Below are positions 42,513 to 50,007 of a stretch of DNA of 64,000 nucleotides, piece by piece. Position 1 is the first letter of the stretch. Each line of letters opens with the position of its first letter. Under the pieces are notes generated by a model. It did no database searches and was not told the DNA's origin. It was given only the letters and a program-made list of their open reading frames with translations. The translations under genes and the position numbers were made by a program. The stretch comes from JADCGM01 sp943370355 (GTDB lineage Bacteria > Pseudomonadota > Alphaproteobacteria > Sphingomonadales > Sphingomonadaceae): the NCBI GenBank assembly GCA_943370355.1, contig CALRQP020000018.1, forward strand, positions 1 through 64,000. The letters run 5' to 3'.

Positions 42513-44017
42513 TGGCGCTCATCACCGACAAATTGCGGGCGATCATGGCTCTCGATCCCGCGGCGGCGCAGATCGATTTCAACGGGCAGGACTATAGCTG
42601 GGGCGAAATTGCCTCCGCCGTTCAAGCGATCGAGACCGCGCTCGACGGCATGGCGATGCCAGCCGAAACGCGCGTCGGCGTCATGCTGCGCAATCGTCCC
42701 GGCCATATCGCAGCGATCGTCGCCGTCCTGTCGACCGATCGCTGCCTGGTGACGCTGAACCCCATCCTGCCAGATGAAAAGCTGTTCGCCGATATCGAGG
42801 GGCTCGGTCTGCCCGTCATTGTCGGCGATAGCGGCGATCTGGCCCGCGACGGCATGGCGGAAGCGCTGCGCAGGGCTGGATCGGCGGTAATCGAGATTGG
42901 TGACCGGCTGGACGGCGTCCGGCTTTTCCCAAGATTCGAGGCGCCGCGGCCGGGCATGGAAATCCGGCGCTCCGAAGGCGTCGCGATCGAAATGCTGACC
43001 AGCGGCACCACCGGCGCGCCGAAGCGCGTGCCGCTGACCCGCGCGGCCTTTGACGCGAGTTTCGCGGGCTTCACGCGCTACGAACGCGGCCGCGACTTCG
43101 CCGACACGCCGCGATTGCGGTCCGGCGTGACAATGGTCGCCAACCCGCTCACCCATATCGGTGGAATCTACGGCTGCATCGGCGCGCTGATGTCGGGCCG
43201 CAAGATCGCTTTGCTTGAGAAATTCTCGGTCGAAAGCTGGGTCGCGGCGATCCGGCGCAACAAGCCGAAAGTGGCGCCTGCGGTGCCCTCGGCGTTGAAG
43301 ATGATCCTCGACGCCAATGTCCCCGCCGAGGACCTGTCGAGCCTGTCCGCGCTGATCAGCGGGACCGCGCCGCTCGATCCCGCCATCGTCGATCTGTTCT
43401 ATGCGCGCTACAACATCCCGATCCTCGCCAATTATGGCGCGACCGAATTTGCCGGCGCAGTCGCCGGCTGGAACATCGATGATTTCCGCGCCCATTGGAC
43501 CCAAAAGCGTGGCGCGGCGGGTCGCCTCCACGCGGACATGCAGGCGCGCATCGTCGACCCGGAGACGGGGACGGTGCTCGCGCCGGGCGAGCAGGGCGTG
43601 CTCGAACTGAAGGGCGCGCAGCTCGGGAATGGCGGCGAATGGCTGCGGACCACCGATCTCGCGATCCTCGATGCGGACAATTTCCTGTTCATCCGGGGAC
43701 GTGCCGACAATGCGATCATTCGGGGCGGCTTCAAGGTGCACCCCGATGATGTGGTGCGCGCGCTGCATCAGCATCCGGCGGTGCGGGAAGCCGCCGTGGT
43801 CGGCATTGCCGACGATCGGCTCGGCGCTGTGCCCGTCGCGGCGATCATTCTGAAGGACGGCGCCGCCGAACCTGCCGATCTGGTACCGTTCCTGCGGTCG
43901 AAACTCGCCGCCTATCAGGTGCCCGTGCAGTTTCGCTTCGTCGCGGACTTCCCGCGCACCCCATCGATGAAGCCGTCGACTCCCGGCCTCAAGGCAGTGT
44001 TTGGAGACGCTGCATGA
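42512..44017 (+). CDS. AMP-forming acyl-CoA ligase
   Basis: A 501-residue ANL enzyme: MLTSGTTGAPKRVPL, ANYGATEFAG, FIRGRADNAIIRGGFKV. The C-terminal lysine motif deviates (PSMKPSTPGLKAVF instead of NGKxxK), although a lysine is retained. The Arg after APK replaces the usual Gly in the A3 motif. It is the most divergent of the five ligases, and may activate an unusual substrate or act as an adenylating enzyme only. Coupled to the SDRs on either side. Confidence 0.87.
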   Translation: MALITDKLRAIMALDPAAAQIDFNGQDYSWGEIASAVQAIETALDGMAMPAETRVGVMLRNRPGHIAAIVAVLSTDRCLVTLNPILPDEKLFADIEGLGLPVIVGDSGDLARDGMAEALRRAGSAVIEIGDRLDGVRLFPRFEAPRPGMEIRRSEGVAIEMLTSGTTGAPKRVPLTRAAFDASFAGFTRYERGRDFADTPRLRSGVTMVANPLTHIGGIYGCIGALMSGRKIALLEKFSVESWVAAIRRNKPKVAPAVPSALKMILDANVPAEDLSSLSALISGTAPLDPAIVDLFYARYNIPILANYGATEFAGAVAGWNIDDFRAHWTQKRGAAGRLHADMQARIVDPETGTVLAPGEQGVLELKGAQLGNGGEWLRTTDLAILDADNFLFIRGRADNAIIRGGFKVHPDDVVRALHQHPAVREAAVVGIADDRLGAVPVAAIILKDGAAEPADLVPFLRSKLAAYQVPVQFRFVADFPRTPSMKPSTPGLKAVFGDAA

Positions 44018-44826
44018 CCGAATCCTTTGCGGGCAAGACCGTCATCGTCACCGGCGCGGGGCGCGGCATCGGGCGCGGCATTGCCGAGGAGTTCGCGGCG
44101 GCGGGCGCGAACGTCATGATTGCCGCGCGCACCATGAGCTATGCCGAAGAGGCGCTCGCAGCGATCCGCGCGGCCGGAGGCACCGCCGATAGCTTCCAGA
44201 TCGACGTCAAGAACAAGGCAGCCTGCATTGCCCTGATCGCCGAAACGGCGGCCCGCTTCGGCGGGATCGACGTCCTCATACACTGCGCGGCCGACATTCC
44301 GCATGGCGGCCTCGGCCATGTCAGCGACCCCGCGCTCGAAGCCGGGATTGCCAGTATTGCCAAGGCGGCCTGGTGGCTGCTCGAGGCGGCGCGGCCGCAT
44401 CTCGCGAAGGCGCGGGACGGCGGCCGCTTCATCGCGATTGGCTCGGTCAACGGCCCTGTCACGATCGTGCCGGGCATGACGGCCTATGGCATGGCGAAAT
44501 CGGCACTCGACGCCTTCGTACGCGGTGCCGCGCTCGATCTGGCACCCGAGCATATCACCGCCAATTCGATCGTGCCGGGCTTCATCGCCAGCGCCCGAGC
44601 GACGACGATCCTCGGCGAGGAAGGGGTTGAGCTCTACGGCAAGTCGAGCCCGGTCGGCCGTGCCGGCACCGCGGGCGATATCGCGCATGCCTGCCTGTTT
44701 CTCGCCTCGGTCCGCGCCTCCTACATCACCGGGACCAGCATAAAGATCGACGGCGGCTCGACCATCTCGACCGCCAGCCGCAGCGGTTTCCTCGATGAAC
44801 AGTTGAAGAAGCAGCGGGACAAATAG
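44014..44826 (+). CDS. SDR family oxidoreductase
   Basis: A 270-residue SDR: TGAGRGIG, the N-A-G position reads HCAADIP, then IAIGSVNGP and YGMAKSALD, and IKIDGGSTI near the end followed by a charged tail DEQLKKQRDK. Starts in the ligase stop (ATGA). The first of three consecutive SDR genes, each different in sequence, suggesting several hydroxyl groups or steps handled by one operon. Confidence 0.9.
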   Translation: MTESFAGKTVIVTGAGRGIGRGIAEEFAAAGANVMIAARTMSYAEEALAAIRAAGGTADSFQIDVKNKAACIALIAETAARFGGIDVLIHCAADIPHGGLGHVSDPALEAGIASIAKAAWWLLEAARPHLAKARDGGRFIAIGSVNGPVTIVPGMTAYGMAKSALDAFVRGAALDLAPEHITANSIVPGFIASARATTILGEEGVELYGKSSPVGRAGTAGDIAHACLFLASVRASYITGTSIKIDGGSTISTASRSGFLDEQLKKQRDK

Positions 44827-44829
44827 TCG

Positions 44830-45624
44830 GTGGACCTCGGCATTTCCGGCAAGGTCGCGCTAGTCACGGGCGGCTCGAAGGGCATCGGTCTCGGTGTCGC
44901 GCGGCAGCTTGCGGCCGATGGCTGTCGCGTCATCGTGGCCGCGCGAACGCAGGCGACCATCGACGAAGCCGTGGCGGCGATTGCCGCCGAAGGCGGTCAG
45001 GTGGCGGGTGTCTCGGCAGATTGCACCGCGCGGGAGGGCATCTCAAAAGCCGTCGCGGCGTCCGTCGCGGCCTTCGGGCCACCTGATATCGCCGTGTTCA
45101 ATGTCGACTCGGGGCCGAAAGGGGCCTTCCTCGAGGTCGACGACGACACCTTCGCTGCCGCCAACAACAACAATGTCATGGCCTTCCGCTGGTTCGTCCT
45201 CACCGTCATCCCGCACATGCAGGCGCAGCATTGGGGCCGCATCCTGACCATCGGCACGAATTCGGTGAAGCAGCCGCACCGCAAATTGCCGCGCGCCGCG
45301 CAAAATACCTACCGGGTTGGCGCACTCGCGCTGTCCAAGACGCTGTCGGCGGAGCTCGGTCGGTTCGGGATCACCGTCAACACGCTCGGAACCGGCGCGA
45401 TCGCGACCCCGCAGTTCCGCGAAGTGTTCACAGCGATCGCCGCAGCGCAGGGCCAGACTTACGACGAGCATGTCGCGGCGCGTGTCGCATCATGGCCCGT
45501 ACAGCGCATGGGCACGCCCGAAGACATGGCGGCCGCCGCTGCCTTCATGTGCTCCGCCCGTGCCGGCTATATCACCGGCCAGGTTCTCGTGGTCGACGGC
45601 GGCAATATCGAATCCCTTCAATAA
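44830..45624 (+). CDS. SDR-family protein without canonical YxxxK
   Basis: A 264-residue SDR starting at GTG, 3 bases after the previous stop. Cofactor motif TGGSKGIG is intact, but NNAG is replaced by FNVDSGPKG and the active site reads RAAQNTYRVGALALSK, where the usual YxxxK lysine is not in place. The region before it (SVKQPHRKLPRA) is also unlike classical SDRs. This layout occurs in an atypical SDR subgroup; whether it is active as a dehydrogenase is uncertain. Confidence 0.85.
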   Translation: MDLGISGKVALVTGGSKGIGLGVARQLAADGCRVIVAARTQATIDEAVAAIAAEGGQVAGVSADCTAREGISKAVAASVAAFGPPDIAVFNVDSGPKGAFLEVDDDTFAAANNNNVMAFRWFVLTVIPHMQAQHWGRILTIGTNSVKQPHRKLPRAAQNTYRVGALALSKTLSAELGRFGITVNTLGTGAIATPQFREVFTAIAAAQGQTYDEHVAARVASWPVQRMGTPEDMAAAAAFMCSARAGYITGQVLVVDGGNIESLQ

Positions 45625-45643
45625 GCAGCAAAGGTCAGCAGAC

Positions 45644-46435
45644 ATGCATTTCGACAGCTCAACGGCCGCAGTCGTCACCGGCGGCGCATCGGGCCTAGGG
45701 CGCGCCAGCGCGGAAGCGCTCGCCGCCAATGGCATCAAGGTCACCATCTTCGATCTCAATGCCGAGAAGGGCGAAGAGATCGCCAAATCGATCGGCGGCC
45801 TATTCGCCAAGGTCGATGTGACGAGTGAGGAGAGCGTCGTCGCAGGATTCGCCGCCGCGCGCGCCGCCCATGGCCAGGAGCGGATCTGCGTCCACTGCGC
45901 GCAAATCTCCAAGGGCGGCAAGACCCTCGGCCGCAACAAGGAAACCGGCGGCTTCACGCGCTATTCGACCGAGGATTATGAATTCTCAGCGCGCGGCATT
46001 CTGGTCGCCAGCTACCGCATCGCCTCGCTATCGGCGCTCGGCATGACGACGCTCAAGCCGCTCGAGGATGGCGAACGCGGCGTGATTACGCTGACCGCGT
46101 CGGCGGCGGCGCAGGATGCGCAGATCGGCCAGGTCGCCTACGGCTCGTGCAAGGCAGGCGTGAACGGCCTCGTGTTGCCGCTGGCGCGCGACCTTATGGA
46201 CCTCGGTATCCGGGTCAATTCGATCATGCCCGGCATCTTCGCAACGCCGCCGATGCTCGCGGTGCAGGACCGTGCGCCGGCAATCTTTGCGGGACTTGCC
46301 GCCTCGGTGCCGTTCCCCAAACGTCTGGGTAAGCCCGAGGAGTTCGGCAGCCTCGTGATGGAGTTGGTTCGCAACAGCTATTTCAACGGTCAGAACTTGC
46401 GTTTGGACGGTGCAATCCGCATGCCGCCGAGATGA
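45644..46435 (+). CDS. SDR similar to 3-hydroxyacyl-CoA dehydrogenase type II
   Basis: A 263-residue SDR: VVTGGASGLG, ITLTASAAAQDAQIG and AYGSCKAGVNG, followed by NSIMPGIFATPPM. The sequence between residues 90 and 130 (short NAG region, then an Asn/Lys/Thr-rich insertion) matches the HSD17B10 group, which oxidises 3-hydroxyacyl-CoAs and some steroid alcohols with NAD. The start has AAAGG about 10 bases upstream; the longer open frame overlaps the preceding gene. Confidence 0.88.
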   Translation: MHFDSSTAAVVTGGASGLGRASAEALAANGIKVTIFDLNAEKGEEIAKSIGGLFAKVDVTSEESVVAGFAAARAAHGQERICVHCAQISKGGKTLGRNKETGGFTRYSTEDYEFSARGILVASYRIASLSALGMTTLKPLEDGERGVITLTASAAAQDAQIGQVAYGSCKAGVNGLVLPLARDLMDLGIRVNSIMPGIFATPPMLAVQDRAPAIFAGLAASVPFPKRLGKPEEFGSLVMELVRNSYFNGQNLRLDGAIRMPPR

Positions 46436-47454
46436 CCGCTACTCCGAACCCGCCGCTGCAATTTCCGCTCGCGCGCTATGCCATCGGCCCTGCGCCGGTG
46501 CGGCGGCCGGGATCGGTGCGCCGCACCTCGACGATCGATACAGACTGGCCGGAGGGTTATGGCCAGCCGATGCGGATGCGTGGGCATGCGCGCGATGTCT
46601 GGACCCCGACCGGGGGTGGCGATCCCATTGTGCTCGACGAGGACAGCTACACCATCATTGCCTCGGCGCGGCGCGAAATCCTGTCGATCGAGGTGACGCC
46701 TGATCGCCCAGAGGCGCAGCATCTCGTCGGAATCCGCGCTGGGGGCGAGAGCCGCGCTGCCCTCACGCGCATCATGGTCGCCGATCGGGTCGCGGGCACG
46801 CCGCTCTATCTGATCCTCGACGACTTCGCCGGTGCGAGCCTTGTCGCCGGCTGGGTTTGGTCCCGCTGGGTCGATGATTGGGGCGTGCTCGCCGAAAAGG
46901 CCGGCCTTCGCAAAACCGCGGGCCGTGGCGGCAACATGGAAGGGGTCTGTACCGGCTTTTCGCCGGGTTCCTCCGCACTGATCAGGGACGGCCGCCGCGA
47001 GATACGCGACCAGAGCAGCACGCCGGTGCCGTCGCTGATCAATCCTGCCGACCCGCTCGGTTGGCACGCGCTCGGCGTGCAGGAGGGTATTGGCATGCGC
47101 CGTGCCCGCCGCATCGACGCGTGGTGCGACGGTGACGGCCTTGCCATCGATGTCGGCTTTCAGGACAGCGGCACGCAGCCCTCTGGCGGGGATCGCATCG
47201 CCATCCACGAATATCATGTCCGCGCGCAGGCCGTGGACGGCGTGCTCGGCGAGCTCAAGATCGATGCCCGCATCCTGCCGTTTCGCGAATGCCCGGGTGC
47301 GGTGGCCCATGCGCAGCGCATGCTCGGCACACCCCTCGGCGACCTCCGGGCGCAAGTACTGGAGACACTCCCGGGAACACTCGGCTGCACGCATCTGAAC
47401 GACGTGCTGCGCTCGATGGCCGAAGTGCCTCAGCTGGCGGCTCGACTCGGCTGA
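46432..47454 (+). CDS. DUF2889-like protein of unknown function
   Basis: A 340-residue soluble protein. I recognise the C-terminal pattern LPFRECPGAV, RMLGTPLGDLRAQV and GTLGCTHLNDVLRSMAEV as DUF2889, a family often found in acyl-CoA and steroid clusters. No catalytic motif is known to me. Its Cys-His pair (CTHLND) and the FRECP stretch are the most conserved-looking parts. Last gene of the operon; coupled to the SDR by ATGA, and its 3' end overlaps the convergent transporter gene by 25 bases. Confidence 0.85.
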   Translation: MTATPNPPLQFPLARYAIGPAPVRRPGSVRRTSTIDTDWPEGYGQPMRMRGHARDVWTPTGGGDPIVLDEDSYTIIASARREILSIEVTPDRPEAQHLVGIRAGGESRAALTRIMVADRVAGTPLYLILDDFAGASLVAGWVWSRWVDDWGVLAEKAGLRKTAGRGGNMEGVCTGFSPGSSALIRDGRREIRDQSSTPVPSLINPADPLGWHALGVQEGIGMRRARRIDAWCDGDGLAIDVGFQDSGTQPSGGDRIAIHEYHVRAQAVDGVLGELKIDARILPFRECPGAVAHAQRMLGTPLGDLRAQVLETLPGTLGCTHLNDVLRSMAEVPQLAARLG

Positions 47455-48824
47455 CCTTTCGGTAGCGCGAAGGACAGCAGCGCCGCCCCGAGCGACATCG
47501 TGCCGACGACGCCAATGGTCAGCAGGGCTGCCCCTCGACTCGGGAAAGGCGCGCCATCCTGCGCGACGGTTTCGGTCGCAAGCAGCACGGTGACGAACTG
47601 CGCGCCGATCGCCATGAACACGGCACGCACCACCGACAGCATGCCCGTCGCCTCGCTCGACCGATCTTTAGGAGCCGTCGCCAGCACCATCGTCGGCGCG
47701 GTCGCGAAGGTCAGCGTCGTGCCGAACGAGATGACGATCAGCACGGCTGCGACGATGAACACGGATTGGTTCAACACCGTCGCCAGATACCAGCCGCCCG
47801 CCGTGACCAACCCACCCCAGAACATTGCCACCCGTCCGCCGCGCTTCCCGATCGTCCAGCCGGCCAGCGGTGCCGCGAAAATCGACGCGATATTCGACGG
47901 CAGTTTGACGAGTCCCGACACCGTAGCGGACACGCCGAGTCCGATCCCGGTCCACACCGGCGATTGCAGGATCACCGAAAACACCAAGGTGATCTGGAGC
48001 GCGCTCAGGCCGTAAAGCGCTGTAATGGCGTTCGAGATGAGAATGGTGCGGTCGCCGAACAGTCGCACGTCGAGCAGCGGATTGGCGCTGCGCAGACTCT
48101 TCCAGATCCAGATGGCAAGGCAGGTGATGCTGGCGAGCGCCAGCGGAACCTGCCAGCCGCCGGTCCAGCCCGACAGCTTAATGCTGCTCATATACAGCAA
48201 GAGCCCGATGACGGCGGGTACGAAGATCAGTCCGTCCCAATAGTCCACATTGCGGGCCGCCGCATTGCCGCTGCGGCTCGGCACGAACAGCCAGCCAAGG
48301 ATCAGCGCCAGAACGGCCAGCACAGCACTGGCGTAGAAGATCGCGTGCCAGCCATAATGATCGACGATCAGCCCGCCCGCGACGAGGCCGATGGCTGTCC
48401 CCATCGTCGCGCCGGTCAGCATGATGCCGGTGGCGAGCGGCATGCGCTCACCGCGCACCTCCTCGCGGACGATACCAAACGCCAGCGACAGCACCGCGCC
48501 GGTCAGTCCCTGCACCGCCCGCCCGGCGAGTATCAGTGCATAGCTGTCGCCCATCGCGCTCATCAGCGAGCCGATGGTGCCAATGCCGAGCATCGCCAGC
48601 ATGACCTTCTTGCGTCCGAAGAGGTCGCCGATCCGCCCGACCACTGCCGTCGCGGCGGCGGCGACCAGCAGATAGGCAGTGACCAGCCAGCCGACCTTGA
48701 CAGGATCGCCGAACGCCTCGGTCATTTTGCGTAGCGCCGCGTAGATCATCGCTGTCTCGAACGCGGCGCAGATTTCGCCGACCAGCAGCGCGAAGATCAT
48801 CAGGCCGAGCGCGCGACGACTCAT
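47430..48824 (-). CDS. major facilitator superfamily transporter
   Basis: A 464-residue inner-membrane protein with about 14 hydrophobic segments. The MFS signature between segments 2 and 3 reads GRIGDLFGRKKVML, and motif C-like GLVAGGLIVDHYGW follows. It resembles DHA2-type drug/metabolite:proton antiporters, so it may export a toxic intermediate or import the substrate. The start MSRRALGLM lies one base after the stop of the thiolase-like gene. The gene shares a unit with the CoA transferase and thiolase-like protein. Confidence 0.9.
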   Translation of the reverse strand: MSRRALGLMIFALLVGEICAAFETAMIYAALRKMTEAFGDPVKVGWLVTAYLLVAAAATAVVGRIGDLFGRKKVMLAMLGIGTIGSLMSAMGDSYALILAGRAVQGLTGAVLSLAFGIVREEVRGERMPLATGIMLTGATMGTAIGLVAGGLIVDHYGWHAIFYASAVLAVLALILGWLFVPSRSGNAAARNVDYWDGLIFVPAVIGLLLYMSSIKLSGWTGGWQVPLALASITCLAIWIWKSLRSANPLLDVRLFGDRTILISNAITALYGLSALQITLVFSVILQSPVWTGIGLGVSATVSGLVKLPSNIASIFAAPLAGWTIGKRGGRVAMFWGGLVTAGGWYLATVLNQSVFIVAAVLIVISFGTTLTFATAPTMVLATAPKDRSSEATGMLSVVRAVFMAIGAQFVTVLLATETVAQDGAPFPSRGAALLTIGVVGTMSLGAALLSFALPKGQPSRAAS

Positions 48825-48825
48825 G

Positions 48826-50007
48826 TCAATCGGCCCGGCGGAGCAGCATCGCGCCCGCCAGCGGCCCGCCGCCCATGCCGCAGACGGCTGTTTCCGCGCG
48901 CGCTGCCTGCCGTTCGCCACCCTCGCGCCACAGCTGGATGCAGGCCTCGTGCAGTAACCCAAAGCCGTGCAACCGCCCTGCCGACAATTGCCCGCCGCCG
49001 GTGTTCGCCGGATGGCGGCCGGTGCGCAGGATATGTCCGTCGGCGATGAACCCCGGCGCTTCGCCGCGCCCGCAGAAGCCGAACGCTTCCAGCCACATCG
49101 GTACATAGATGCTGAAGCCGTCGTAGAGCGCCAAGATGTCGACGTCGGCGGGCTTGAAGTCGGTGCGCGTCCACATGTCGGCGGCGGCGTCGTGCGCGGC
49201 CATCGTGGTCATATCGGCGCGTTGGTCCCAGCTTTCTTGTTCGAACAGTCCGGCCCCCATCGCCTCGATCGCGAGCGGTGTTTTCCGGAGGTCGCGCGCG
49301 GCGTCCATTGCAGAGACGATGATTACGCAGGCCCCGTCGATCGGAATATCGCAATCAAACAGGCCGAGAGGTTCTGAGATCATCCGGGCCGCAAGATATT
49401 CGTCCATCGTCAGCGGTTTGCGAAACAGCGCGCGCGGATTGAGCAGGGCATTGTCGCGCTGGCTGACCGCGACTTTGCCCAGATGTTCGCGGGTCAGCCC
49501 GAACTCGTGCATGTAGCGGGCGGCGAACATCGCGGTCCAGTTCGACGCCGACAGCGCGTTCATCGGCAGCAGCCACGACAGCCAGCCACCGACGCGGTCA
49601 CTCGTCCCGGTTGCGACGCTCGCGCGCTTCTCGGGCGTCTGCGACGAGGATTCAGTCAGCGCGCGGAAGCACAGCACATGTCGAGCCTGTCCGGTCGCGA
49701 CCGCCATTGCGGCGATCATCAGCGGCGACATCTGTGCCGGCCCTTCGGCGCTACCCGAGTGCCAGCGCGTCTTCAGCCCGAGCGCGTTGCGCAGCTCGCC
49801 GACTCCGAGCGGCGACGTTCCCGGCGAATTGTTCGAGCGGCCGGGAAAGGTGGTGATGCCGTCGATCTGGTCGCGGGTCAGCCCGGCATCCGCGATGGCT
49901 TCGAGTGCCGCGTCGAGCAGATGGTCCATCGCCGGGCGGTGCGTCAGTCGCCCCACCTGTGACATCCCGACTCCGGTGATGGCCGCGCGGCCCGCAATAC
50001 TGTTCAT
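48826..50007 (-). CDS. thiolase-like protein without nucleophilic Cys (SCP-x/Ltp family)
   Basis: A 393-residue thiolase-fold protein. The segment that carries the nucleophilic cysteine in thiolases reads WHSGSAEGPAQ, so normal thiolysis is not expected. LALYDGFSIYVPMWLEAFGF and NTGGGQLSAGRLHG are typical of the lipid-transfer-protein aldolase group (Ltp2 with ChsH2), which performs retro-aldol cleavage of beta-hydroxyacyl-CoAs and needs a DUF35 partner. Two DUF35 genes are nearby. It overlaps the CoA transferase stop (ATGA). Confidence 0.87.
   Translation of the reverse strand: MNSIAGRAAITGVGMSQVGRLTHRPAMDHLLDAALEAIADAGLTRDQIDGITTFPGRSNNSPGTSPLGVGELRNALGLKTRWHSGSAEGPAQMSPLMIAAMAVATGQARHVLCFRALTESSSQTPEKRASVATGTSDRVGGWLSWLLPMNALSASNWTAMFAARYMHEFGLTREHLGKVAVSQRDNALLNPRALFRKPLTMDEYLAARMISEPLGLFDCDIPIDGACVIIVSAMDAARDLRKTPLAIEAMGAGLFEQESWDQRADMTTMAAHDAAADMWTRTDFKPADVDILALYDGFSIYVPMWLEAFGFCGRGEAPGFIADGHILRTGRHPANTGGGQLSAGRLHGFGLLHEACIQLWREGGERQAARAETAVCGMGGGPLAGAMLLRRAD

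Noticed and set aside
42509..43774. 421-codon minus-strand open frame
   Set aside because: Antisense to the CoA ligase at 42512-44017, which has all ligase motifs; the antisense product has none.
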